NCBI GenBank assembly: GCA_951812925.1
Contig: OX638370.1
Coordinates: 3,372,001-3,436,000, forward strand
Length of the DNA stretch: 64,000 nt
Direction: 5' to 3'
From: Calliopum simillimum
Lineage: Eukaryota; Arthropoda; Insecta; Diptera; Lauxaniidae
The notes below the pieces were generated by a model. The model saw only the letters and a list, made by a program, of their open reading frames with translations, was not told the DNA's origin and searched no databases. Positions 48,012 through 57,842 of this stretch are shown here, in pieces (position 1 is the first letter of the stretch; the number at the start of each line of letters is the position of its first letter). The position numbers were made by a program, and so were the translations under genes.

Positions 48012-48872
48012 TAGGCCAAAAAAAAGACCATTTGGCTCATTTTGTTCAAATTGACTCTAGTTTTCGAGAAAAAGCCGTTTGAATTTTGCACCTTGAACTA
48101 TGTGGTTTTTTCGATATATCTTGTAAGTTAACTGAGTTTTATAGCATTTGGTGGTGGGGTTTTATTTGTCTTGTCCATATCTACACTTTCACTACCAAAT
48201 CAGTGCTTTTAGATGCTTTTTTGGCAAGTTAGAGCACAAAATTCCAAAAAAGTGATACTTTTCGCTTTTTATGACATTTGGCTTAATAGAAATAATCCGA
48301 GTGGTGGATTTATGCCTTTTAACCTATAGCCGAGATCCATACGAACACTTTGTTTCATATGGGCAAAAATTTCTCAAGTGAGGCACCTAAGAAATTAAAC
48401 GTAAAAAAGGCTTTAACAAAATGATGTTTTATAACAACTAGTAAAGATTTTGTAAAAATGTTTTTTTTTAGAGATATTTAGCATAGGTCGGGAAATAATT
48501 TTTTCCCATATGCCACATATATTATATCAAAGTGTTTGTATGGATCTCAGCTATAGGTTAAAAGGCATAAATCTATCACTCGGGTAATTGCTATTGAGCC
48601 GAATGTCATAAAAGGCGAAAAATATCACTTTTTTGGGAATTTTGTGCTCTAACTTGCCGGAAATGAATTTTAAAGGACCAATTTGTTGGTAAAAGTTGTA
48701 GATATAGACGAGACGAACAAAACCTTAGCATCAGATGCAATAAAACTTAATTTGCTTAAGAGATATATCGAAAAAACCACATAGCTCAAGGTCCAAAATT
48801 CAAACGGCCTTTTCTCGAAAACTAGAGCCAACTTGAACAAAATGGGCCAAATGGTCTTTTTTTTACCTATAT
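48012..48872. repeat. Palindromic element, about 860 bp, family P2
   Basis: The left arm (48012-48360) and right arm (48525-48872) are inverted copies at about 80-85%. Shared blocks are AAAAAAAAGACCATTTGG at the ends, TTTTCGAGAAAAAG, GTGGTTTTTTCGATATATC, ATTTTGTGCTCTAACTTGCC and TATAGC-GAGATCCATAC. An ATTTATTTATTTATTTATA tract precedes it. No coding. It is not related by eye to family P1 or to the palindromes at 0 and 21 kb. Confidence 0.8.
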
Positions 48873-49102
48873 TTTCACCCCGCAGCGTCAGATCCGAGTT
48901 TACTTTTTTCGACCAAATTTTGTTCCACAGTGTAATTTAAGTTAAAAATATAATACAATACAAAATTTTAGCAGTATACTATTCAAAAACGATTTTATGA
49001 AAAATCTATGTCATCAAGTAAATTAATATTATTAAACAAATTTAAAGACCTATTAAAAGGGGCATTTGAAGCATAATTAAAGGTTAAATTTCATATTAAT
49101 AT

Positions 49103-49919
49103 TACAAAAGGGTTTTTCAATAAGAGCGCTACAAAAGTTTTGGATATCAATGAGATTCTTTATTCCTGTGGCTACCGCGGGCACGTTTGCAGAAGTTCAG
49201 GCGTTGAACCCAATTTTTGACAGTTTTCAAGCATAAATCGGCCGATACTGCTGCAATTTCACGATCGATGTTCGTACGAAGTTCATCAATCGTCGCTGGC
49301 TTGTTGGCATAGACCATTGACTTGACGTAGCCCCACAGGAAATAGTCTAACGGAGTCAAATTGCATGACCGAGGCGGCCAATCGACTGGGCCATTTCGTG
49401 AGATAATGCGTTCACCAAACTTGATTTTCAATAAATTGATTGTGACATTCGCTGTGTGGCTTGTGGCGCCGTCCTGTTGAAACCACATAGTATCCAAGTC
49501 GATATCATCCACCTCAGGCCAAAAATATTCGGTTATCATTGAACGGTACCGATTCCCATTCACAGTAACGTGTCGGTCTTGATCATTATGGAAGAGGTAC
49601 GGCCCAATGACGGCGCCGGCCCATAAGCCGCACCAAACCGTAATTTTTTCGGGATGCAATGGTGACTCATGAAGTACGTGTGAATTGCTGCCTGACCAAT
49701 AACGCATAAATTGGACGTAGCTCTCTTAAAGTTGAGGCCACTGACTCCGAATTTCGGTAGTAAATTTTAATAATTTTTACTCGTTGTTGGCTCGAATATC
49801 TTTCCATGATGAAATGACAAACCTTACTGAAGAGAAATGTCAAGAGAGCGGGAAAAAATATGGCGTCGTTTGCTGTCCCTATCGGTCTCCTTTTGTAACG
49901 TCTCTATTGAAAAACCTTT
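49103..49919 (-). pseudogene. DD41D mariner with internal deletion
   Basis: Terminal repeats GGGTTTTTCAATAAGAGCGC (near 49110) and, reversed, AGGTTTTTCAATAGAGACG (near 49913) bound an 0.8-kb element. On the minus strand it starts at ATG 49807 with MERYSSQQRVKIIKIYYRNS and ESVASTLRELRPIYA. It jumps by an internal deletion with frame change to RYWSGSNSHVLHESPLHPEK, losing most of the DNA-binding region and the first catalytic Asp. The remaining frame (49707-49147) is intact for 186 codons. Second Asp is in MWFQQDGATSHTA and third in LTPLDYFLWGYVK, with 41 residues between, then a C-terminus CKRARGSHRN. It cannot make active transposase but could still be mobilised through its ends. Confidence 0.85.
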
Positions 49920-50794
49920 TATTTCATGTTCAACGAAGAATTGTTAAATTTTGTCCAAATAAAATTTTATGCGAGAACTCTTTAACAGGTTAATTAAAAA
50001 AAAAAAATAAATATTTAAGTCACACTGTTTGTACGAAAACGTTCTACAAGTTTGGTTTTTCTTTTAATTATTTAAATTTGTAGGATTAAGGATATGGTTA
50101 TTTATAATTTGTATAAAATAACCCTATCCAAACCCAACATGCGTCGCTGTTTGTGTTCTAGGCTCTTTTATGTTTTTATTTGTAATTATTAAATCCCTTC
50201 CACAGAGTCGGTATCCCGTCTCCTGGTGTTTAGTGAATTATGTTTTTCTTATTTTATTTTATTTTGAGGTCTGCTTGGTTGTATTTTTCCTTTTTGTTCC
50301 AATTAAAGCAAATTCGTCTATTTTATTTTTTAATTTTTAAAAATATTTTTTGGTCATGTGTTTGGTTCAACAACTTAAAATTGAAGGTAAAAAATTAAAT
50401 TATAAATTTTTCAAATAACCAAATTCTATTCACAATAAAAATTATTCTAAAGAAATTTCAATAGAAACATAAAAATTAAATTCGAACATTACAGTGAAGG
50501 CTTGATAATTATATCCAAAATCAAATTAATAATTTAAAAATAGTTGAAACAATGAAATATAATTGAATTTAATAATACCTAATAGCTACAAATTAAGATA
50601 AACTGTTTAAGCTTTTAATATCAGTTTGTTCATTAGCACTGCCAGTAATGTGAAACGGTGTGTTCTTGCGTTGCGCTATAAACTGTGGATTTTAATGTGA
50701 ACAGAATTCTCCGATTAGAAATGTTAAGTTACTTGAATTTCTTCTACGTAATAGATAATAATAAAAACTCTAATTTTTTTTTTCAGTATACGAA
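49920..50794. other. Upstream spacer, nothing recognised
   Basis: AT-rich DNA between a mariner relic and the protease promoter; no gene or repeat seen. Confidence 0.4.
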
Positions 50795-50850
50795 AAATAG
50801 AGTTTTTTTATGAATTATTACCTTTCTGTATGAATACCTGCCTATTTTTG

Positions 50851-50858
50851 TATATAAA
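50851..50858 (+). promoter_or_regulatory. TATA box of the plus-strand serine protease
   Basis: TATATAAA, 54 bp before the coding ATG at 50912, so transcription probably starts near 50880. The region 50795-50911 is alignable with the promoter of the other protease, including CCTTTCTG upstream of the TATA box. Confidence 0.75.
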
Positions 50859-50911
50859 CGGCAAGCAAAGTCAAAATCTCTACCACAACTTTGTTCGTGA
50901 ATATTTCAACA

Positions 50912-51891
50912 ATGGTGTTTAATTCAAAGAATCTGGTACTTTTTATTATTTCAGTATGTTGCCTTCATCAAGAAATTTTAGCAGGTAAGCATTTTTAAGC
51001 AATTCTTCAGAAACTTAATAAGGAAATATTATTTAGTGCGCAAACTTTTTATAACTTTTGTTCACAGAACATTCCCGGAGTTCATCGGAGCAAAACTGCA
51101 ATGAAAATGCAAACTTTCCAGAAGCTCCATGTTGTGGTGTCAGCAATCAATTGGCAGGTCGCATTTTTGGTCACAAAAAAGCAGAGCTTAATGAATTTCC
51201 ATGGCTTGTCTACATTAAAGTTGATCTTGGCTTTTGTGGCGGTAGTTTGATCAATTCACGTTGGGTGCTATCATCTGCACATAGTTTTCAAATGGAATAC
51301 GAAGAAATCAATGTGCACTTGGGAGAATGGAACATCACAGCAGATATCGATTGTATTGGCCAATTATGTAAGCCTAAAGCTAAAATAATTGGAGTAGATA
51401 GAGTGATCAATCATGAATCGTATCATGTAATAGAAAGGCCAGAAAATGATATCACTTTATTGCATTTAGCGGAAACTGTTGCTTTTAGTGCTTACGTAAG
51501 GCCTCTATGTTTACCACTCGATATGCCAGATGTGGAAAATTTTGCTAACAAAATAGCTATTGTGGCTGGTTGGGGTCTAACTGAGGGTGGAACGGGTAGT
51601 GATGTGTTGCTAAAAGCAACGGTCAAAGTATTGGAATGGCAAAGTTGCCAGAAATACATAACGAATGATTCAATACATATCTGCACCAGTGCTGACAAGG
51701 AAGGCCGCATAGGTACTGGCGATTCTGGTGGACCTTTAATGTTGCAGTTGCCAAGTAATACGCAAACTCCAGCACCATATTATCAAATCGGTGTCGTTTC
51801 TTATAGTTATAAAGGAAACACGCCAGATGTTTATACCAATGTTCGTACATATATAAAATGGATTAACAATACGTTGCTCAAATATCAATAA
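50912..51891 (+). CDS. Secreted S1-family serine protease, copy 2 (two exons, atypical pocket)
   Basis: Exon 1 is 50912-50984 and exon 2 is 51068-51891. The 83-bp intron has GTAAGC...TTCACAG ends at the same codon position as its paralogue. The product has 298 residues: signal peptide 1-24 (MVFNSKNLVLFIISVCCLHQ), activation bond after Arg56 (GRIFGH), triad His96, Asp152 and Ser244 (GTGDSGGPL). It is about 80% identical to the minus-strand copy, but the pair of Cys equivalent to 191-220 is lost on both sides (Gly240, and a shortened SYKGNTPDVY loop). Pocket position 189 is Arg238, 216 is Ser271 and 226 is Asp278. Arg189 facing Asp226 could fill the S1 pocket. It may be an enzyme with odd specificity or a protease homologue; this is inference. 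Confidence 0.93.
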
Positions 51892-51947
51892 CGAAACAAA
51901 CATTTTTTTTAACAACACCAAGTGGTTTGAATAGTTATTACGCATGA

Positions 51948-51953
51948 AATAAA
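51948..51953 (+). terminator. Poly(A) signal of the plus-strand serine protease
   Basis: AATAAA 57 bp after the stop codon at 51891, inside GAAATAAAAGC. Confidence 0.7.
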
Positions 51954-52268
51954 AGCACTTCTTTTTAATAACAAATTGGGTTTTTTTCGATTATTGATCT
52001 TGGGAATTATTGCTTGATGAGATTTTATAGATCCTTAGGGTTTTCACTTTAACGTCAAACCCTTCAAGCCAACCGTGGCTTGGAAGTAATGCAGCGATGT
52101 TCAGATTTTTTTCCTTATGTTACAGTTTAACATTTTGGACCATATATTCTTAAAACGATTGCTGTCTTTACTGTTTCTGACTATTTTTTATGAGTAATAT
52201 TCTTTCCTCGGGAAATTTCGTCATGTAAAACAGATATTTTCAATTTAATTGGCCTAATATTTATCGCA

Positions 52269-52529
52269 ATTGAGGAGTGGCCGTACCAAAGGGCCTAAGT
52301 ACCATTTCGAGGCAAAAGTAGTGTCATAATATGAATATGGCATTTTGTTAGAAATTAATAAAATTGTTTTTTCTTTTCACTAAACATTTTTCTGATAATG
52401 TGAAATTGATGATAATTATGTTGAAAAAATTATAACAGTCAAATAACAAACTATTAGGCACATAAAATGTGTGACATTACTTTTGCCCCGAAATGGTACT
52501 TAGGCCCTTTGGTACGGCCACTCCTCAAT
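52269..52529. mobile_element. MITE, 261 bp, with 57-bp terminal inverted repeats
   Basis: ATTGAGGAGTGGCCGTACCA at 52269 continues through AAGGGCCTAAGTACCATTTC and returns inverted to 52529 with about two mismatches in 57 bp. The centre is AT-rich and non-coding. I could not fix a target-site duplication. High TIR identity implies a fairly recent origin. Confidence 0.85.
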
Positions 52530-52709
52530 TATTCAGAATACATGAATTAATTTTAACAGTTATTTAGGCAAGTCAATTTTATTTGGTCTAGAAGTAAGTT
52601 TCTAGTATTTTACAAAAGACGGCGCCAAGATTTCGGGCAGAGATCTCAGATCTCATGTACTATATTGAAAGCTTCCACATCTGTCAACGACATTGTGGGA
52701 GATAAAAAA

Positions 52710-53283
52710 TAGTAATTTTTGCATCGTATTGCCACTAGTGCAAAAAATGGATTTATTATGATAATCTTCAACGCAAGAAAACATACGATAAGCCAGCGAG
52801 CTGGCCAAATCGATACCAAAAAAGAATATTCACGAAGGTAAGGTCATGTTCAGCATATGGTGCAATCAGAAGAGTGTGGTATACTACAAACTGCTTCCGA
52901 GTGGTCAAACCACCAAAGGACCATTATATTGAATCGTTTAAAGCAGGCATTGATGAAAAAACGGGCAGAATATGAGACCAGCCACAAGTCCGTAATTTTT
53001 CATCGATACGACGCTTAGCCACATCTTGCGGCTTCTGTCAAAAAGTATTTGAATAAAAGTGAATGGGTAATTCCGCTACACCCGTCTTGCCGCCATCGGA
53101 CTACCACTTGTTTCGATCGATGCAGAACGCTCTTACCAGATTACGCTGCACTTCATTCGAGGAAATTAAAAATTAGCTCAATTCGTGCTCGGGCTCAAAA
53201 GACGATAAATTTTGTTGATCCAGAATTCATAAATGGCCAGGAAGATGGGAAAAGTTGTAACGATGGACAATAAATAATATAGT
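52710..53283 (+). pseudogene. Mariner transposase pseudogene, mauritiana-type
   Basis: Broken plus-strand frames carry FLHRIATSAK, then KWIYYDNLQRKKTYDKPASW, NIHEGKVMFSIWCNQKSVVY, YYKLLPSGQTTKGPLY, AASVKKYLN, PSDYHLFRSMQNALT, SFEEIKN and WPGRWEKL. These follow the order of a Mos1/mauritiana-type mariner from the first catalytic region to the C-terminus. The first Asp is lost (SAK in place of GDE). The second survives near YDA and the third in PSDYHLF. At least four stops or frameshifts. The N-terminal half and terminal repeats were not found. The 74-residue frame at 53049-53273 is a wrong-frame shadow. Confidence 0.8.
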
Positions 53284-53298
53284 GCGACACATAAAAAT

Positions 53299-53503
53299 GA
53301 ACTAAAATCCGTTATAAGGCGTCGAAAGTACACGCCGAAACAAGTAATTCTGCCAGAGCGTTTTGCAAAGTTGGCTTATAAATTGCGATTTAGGGTGCAA
53401 AAATTACCATAAAATTCTTATATGAGCCAACTTTGCAAAACGCTCTGGCAGAATTACTTGTTTTGGCGAGTACTTTCGACGCCTTATAACGGATTTTAGT
53501 TCA
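53299..53503. mobile_element. MITE, 205 bp, with about 77-bp terminal inverted repeats
   Basis: GAACTAAAATCCGTTATAAG at 53299 through GCAAAGTTGGC near 53375 returns inverted from GCCAACTTTGC near 53427 to 53503, with only a few mismatches. The centre is about 50 bp. It lies 15 bp after the mauritiana-type mariner relic. Target-site duplication not resolved. Confidence 0.85.
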
Positions 53504-53551
53504 CCGTCAATGACTTGAAAAATGTTGCACTGTGTAATAAATGAAAACAAT

Positions 53552-54815
53552 GTAACATTCGGCTACAAAAATGTATAAAAGAAATGGACGGCCTCTTGGT
53601 TTAATTCAAAGTCGCGTGTTATGCTAGCTACACACGAGGCAACCATGTTGCCAGAAATATCAAAAAATTTTGATATTTTTGGTCGGTTGCCGCAACAGTT
53701 GCTTCGTGTGTATCCGTGTTGCTTCGTGTGCATCAGTGTTTACACAGCCATGTTGCTGCAACGGCTGCCTCGTGTAGAGCTAACATTAGAGTTATATTAA
53801 TTTACTTCATTTTCATTTCTGGTATTCTCTTAGATGAGTATTCTCTAGTCGTGGGTAGCTGACATCGTACCGCGCTGCTCACACTTACCCCAATGGCTAC
53901 TTTTCTTTCCCCATGCTATTATCTTAATTCTTCTTCTCTTATGTAATTTGGAGAGAGCACACCTGCGAACAACTAATTTATTATTGGGCTTGATCGTGAA
54001 ACTGTTCCCCCCACTTACACTTTAGCCATGAGCAGCTGATTTATTATCGGGCAACCCACGTCTAATATAATGGTTCTCTCTCCGCCACCGAGCACTATCC
54101 CTCCATACTACGCTTACACTATTGACTACAAAGCATTTCAGTACGCGACTAAATTCCCCTTCCTCCGTTTGCTACATGCATATCCGACCCCGTTTGAGAC
54201 TACATCGCACCCACGAATAACTGCTATATTATCGGGCTACTCGTTTGCGCAACCCCTCACCCTTGTACTAACCACAAGCAACTAAATTATTATCAGACTA
54301 CGTGTGTTTAGTGCCGCGGTCTCTACGCTACTACGCCCCACTACTACTACTACAAATACTTTAACTTATTAAATACCTTGTTTCCTCGCTACTTACCGCT
54401 TTATCTGCTACTTCTGCTTACTGCTGCTGTCGCTCACTGGTCACCGGCCACGCAAAGACTATCTCGATCCACTGCTGTGTCTAAATTTATTTTCTGTTTC
54501 TGTGATAACAAACAGATCGAACGATAGCTGGGTGTCAAAAAAAGCTGATGCGCAGAGTTGCCGTTGCGTCTGGTTTTGTTCGTTTGGTAGGGATTTTACC
54601 TTTTCTAAAATTATGATTATCTTTCTTAGCTAAACACTTAATTAAAACTTTAAAGTTATTATAATTAATAATAATATAAATGAATTATAATAATTGGCCC
54701 TATGCTCCTCCTAGGAGTTAAAGGAGAATACATAATAAATAGAAAAGAATATGATATTACGAGCGATGATTTGTAGGAGGAAAATGCGGTTCCGCCAACT
54801 TTCCTCCTCACAAAC
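53552..54815 (+). repeat. R3 interspersed repeat, copy 2
   Basis: Direct-orientation homologue of 16076-17222 (CATTCGGCTACAAAAATG, GTCGTGGGTAGCTGAC, CTGTTCCCCCCACTTACAC, CTACGCTACTACGCCCCACT). Here the right end forms a better stem-loop: TTTGTAGGAGGAAAATGCGG pairs with CCGCCAACTTTCCTCC and CACAAA (54769-54815). The GCTGATTTATTATCGGGC-type motif recurs at about 53860, 53970, 54032, 54220 and 54279. A MITE (53619-53787) interrupts this copy near its left end. Confidence 0.75.
53619..53787. mobile_element. Small MITE nested in R3 copy 2
   Basis: Inverted ends TTATGCTAGCTACACACGAG (53619) and, reversed, TAATGTTAGCTCTACACGAG (ending 53787). Inside are repeated GTTGC words (CAACCATGTTGCC, CCATGTTGCTGCAAC). 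It is missing from the same place in R3 copy 1, where GGTCTTATTAATTTACTT reads straight through, so the insertion is supported by an empty site. A TTA/TAA duplication (Harbinger-like) is possible. Confidence 0.75.
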
Positions 54816-56883
54816 ATGTAAGTATTTTTTACAATAAAGTCTCAAAAACAAATTGTTGTACAGCTTTAAATAAAATTTCATCAAATTAAAAACATTTCAA
54901 TGAGACTGAAATAAGTTGTGATTTTAAATGCAACACAATACAGTTGAGCCCCTAAAAATTGTTAAAGTTAGATAATTTAAAGATTAAATTGCATAAAAAT
55001 ATTCAGAGACAATTTTCTTACACCTGATTAGTTTATATCTGACTGAGCTCTGACTTATAAATAAAGTGAAAGATTTTAATTGGTTATTTTTTTACAAAAA
55101 AAGTCCTGGAAATGTCCTATGCCATGAAATTTGCAGCTCTTAACAATTTGATGGCACCAAAACCATTGCTCGTTAATACATGTTGTTGTCACTGCTGTCG
55201 TAATATCTTTAATATCCGACATAAACCTTTCTAAGTCCCAAAATTACCACCTGAAATCCTTACAGAATGTGTTTCACCATTTAATTTAATTTTTCTCGCT
55301 CGCTCGCTCACTATACTTTTGCTGCTTTTCCACTGCTGGTCAGCAGCGCAGCTAATTTGCAAAAAAGAGCTAATGAATAACAAAGCGCTTGAAATTATGT
55401 TTCATAAATTTTCATCATCACCGCTATAAAATCCCCAGCAATATCCTGCAAACTGTCGCTGCTAATCATCTAATCAGTCGCATTTTTCGTGCATCTAATT
55501 GTTTATTTCGTTCAACGACTGGACTGTTCGGAATCCTTTTTCCAATCAGCAAATTATTTTAGTGCCGGCAAAAGTGCATTTATATGTGTGTGTGTGTTTG
55601 GTTATATTGGTATGTCCCCAGTGTGCGCTGTGTGCTATACTATGCACCACGGTGTGCAATTAGGTTAATTTGTTAGTGTTTGTGTTGTGTCTATTGGTGT
55701 ATGTGTAAATATGCCGCTTTTTGTCAATTTGCATGCAAATCGTTGTTACGCCAGTTAATCTGCGTTTTTAGCTGAATTCCACAAAAAAAAACAAAGTGGA
55801 AAAAGTATCTCAACCAAAAAAAAGTAACGTAAAAATTAGCTTGTCGCTCAGGTGTAATCAAAAATTGTACAGAATTGTGTACAGCGCGATTGTAATTAAA
55901 TTTTAGTTCAATTTTCGGTCAATTTCTAAATTTGGTGGATAATTGCTGAACGCTCTCATAGGATTAGACAACAAAATGAGAAATATGAAATCATTGAGCC
56001 AACTGGACATGTGAATACATGTAAATGGTGGAAAAATATTCACAGCAAAGTTTCGTGCATTTTTCCTATATCGAAAGCTTATCCAGGCTTGTAACATTGA
56101 AATAAAATATATAGCAATTTAAAAAAAGAGGTCAAAATACTTTCTATATCGGATTTGCTGAGGGTAAAGTAAAGCTTTAAGTTGGCTTTGGTGAGTAAAT
56201 CAAGAGAATCCACAGCACCACCGTCTGATACTCAGGAGAAGTCTGGTTCCTTTACTTTTCTCATTATACGATAAAAAACAAAAAGAACTACTTTACATTC
56301 TTTGAGGAAGAAGTGGAACTGATGTGATGCTCCGAAGACAGATTTCATCCACAATGAAGTGATAAAGCAACCCTACCTTATTCTTGGGACTCTATCAGTG
56401 TCCACTGCATTCAGCAGATGGTGTTTTGGCAAAGGCTAGTTTTTCTTTTAATGCTTAGTTAGCACACTAAAGAGTCAAATTCGTGTCGATCAATCTATTT
56501 ACTCTATTTTTCAGAGGACGCGTTAGATGCAGCAATATCAACAGACTAAAGATGACAAAAAAGGCAAAATGCCTAATGTCTGATGGCCAATTCAGTTTTC
56601 GACACAATAAGTCGAGTGTTTATGCTCTACAGTGTACCCAAAGCAAACGATAGAATGTGAAACATCCACGAATGACAGCAAAGTTGAAAAACATTAGAAA
56701 AAGAGAAAAATCATTCCATCTAACGCAGTTGCTCAGCAGTGTGAGGAGAAAAGTTGGAGAAACCTCGTTTTCCTCCTGCAGACCAAAAATTTCTTATCAT
56801 CGTATTGTTTAGTTGTATCAAAGAACTATATTGTAAAGAACTTTCATCAGCGGAATTCGTGGGATTGTTATTTTGATGCCTGT
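54816..56883. other. Non-coding stretch with a possible TATA promoter near 55425
   Basis: No exon recognised. GCTATAAAATCCCC at about 55422-55435 is a good TATA box and a TCAGTC initiator-like word lies near 55477, but the spacing is longer than usual and no reading frame follows. GT run at about 55586-55601. The segment at 55300-55560 is less AT-rich than average, as for a promoter or conserved block. Confidence 0.3.
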
Positions 56884-56953
56884 TAAAATACCACTCTCCC
56901 TCTCTCTCTTTCTTTGTGAGAGAGAGAAAGGGGGAGAGCTGGTACCTTATTTT
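56884..56953. repeat. CT/GA hairpin
   Basis: AAAATACCACTCTCCCTCTC and the following CTCTTTC pair with GAGAGAGAAAGGGGGAGAG and TGGTACCTTATTTT across a TTTG loop: a stem of about 30 bp with few mismatches. The GAGAG words are GAGA-factor-type sites. It sits at the edge of the reversed R3 fragment. Confidence 0.65.
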
Positions 56954-56954
56954 A

Positions 56955-57245
56955 ATACTATTAATGAAAAACTTAATTAATTATTGTATTTAAGTATTTA
57001 TCTAAGTAAAACAGTTTAAGGTAAAATACCCACTACCGCAATAAAGAACATGCAAACGGCAACACTGCGTATCAGCTGATTTCGACACGCAGTTGTCAAA
57101 GAAACAGCAAATAAATTTAGACCTATCGCAGTGAAACGGATCAGTGCTTGCGTGTCCTGCGGTGAATCAACAACAGCAGCGGCAGTAGCAGTCAAAGGGT
57201 GTAGTAAGCAGCAACCCGAAGGAAACAAGTCTCACTTAGGTCTTC
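56955..57245 (-). repeat. R3 interspersed repeat, partial copy 3
   Basis: On the minus strand GCTTACTACACC...GTGTCGAAATCAGCTGATACGC, CAGTGTTGCCGTT and GGTATTTTACC follow the same order as 54420-54600 in copy 2 and 16850-17030 in copy 1. Both ends of R3 are missing. The 70-residue minus frame at 57016-57228 is inside this repeat and is not a gene. Confidence 0.6.
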
Positions 57246-57582
57246 TATCAAAGACAGCATCTACTAATACCTGTCTTTTAATTTGAACAAAGAGGTTGTT
57301 TTTTTTCCTTTTCCGAACCCTTGGTTTCCGGCGAGCCAGAATCCCCGGCAGAAAGGTTTGTTATATTCCAAATGAGATGCCTTCAAACATATGAACCTCC
57401 ATCATTTTCAGCTGGAAGTGGATATTTATAGGCTGACTGTTCTGGCAAATTTATAGGTGAACAACATTTCTTAATCTGGATTGCTCACAGTTTGACGAAA
57501 AGTGGCTTAAAATACAGGGAAAGGTCTCCATAGAAAACAACCTAGTACCAAATATGTGTCTAACATTAATCCACTAGAATTA
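57246..57582. other. Non-coding stretch, nothing recognised
   Basis: Unique-looking, slightly less AT-rich DNA. No exon recognised. Confidence 0.35.
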
Positions 57583-57840
57583 TTAATACTGTTCGGTCGG
57601 GGACTGAACTCTTTTTTTTATGAACATGGAGGGGGCAGCAAATATGCTTGATTTTAAAGGAATATTTTTTCGTAAGATTGGGTGCGCACGGCTGGCAGGT
57701 GAGCTGCTGCCTTTAAGATGATGCTGGCTGTGATGGTGGATAAACACTACAGCAATGATGACCACCAAGATGATGCCGCTGATGACTTCCATGATCAAAA
57801 ATACTCTTGGGCTATGATGTTCCCAAAAGTTAAATGCCCA
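57583..57840 (-). CDS. Candidate terminal exon of a single-pass membrane peptide
   Basis: The minus-strand frame is open from 57840, directly after a plausible splice acceptor (TTTTTCTCTTTTGAAAG...CACCTAG), to a TAA at 57583: 85 codons. It reads WAFNFWEHHSPRVFLIMEVI, then SGIILVVIIAVVFIHHHSQH, a hydrophobic span of about 20 residues followed by a basic, Ser-rich tail ending PTEQY. G and C are common at third codon positions in the first half (GTC ATC AGC GGC ATC), unlike the AT-rich surroundings, which hints at selection. The first in-frame ATG is at 57792, which would make a 70-residue small protein. I do not recognise the family, and the upstream exon, if any, was not found. Confidence 0.35.
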   Translation of the reverse strand, partial: WAFNFWEHHSPRVFLIMEVISGIILVVIIAVVFIHHHSQHHLKGSSSPASRAHPILRKNIPLKSSIFAAPSMFIKKRVQSPTEQY

Positions 57841-57842
57841 CT

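Noticed and set aside
51492..51945. Minus-strand frames of 69-75 residues
   Set aside because: Shadows of the plus-strand serine protease.
53049..53273. 74-residue plus-strand frame as a gene
   Set aside because: It is the wrong frame of a mauritiana-type mariner; the true transposase text is in another frame with stops.
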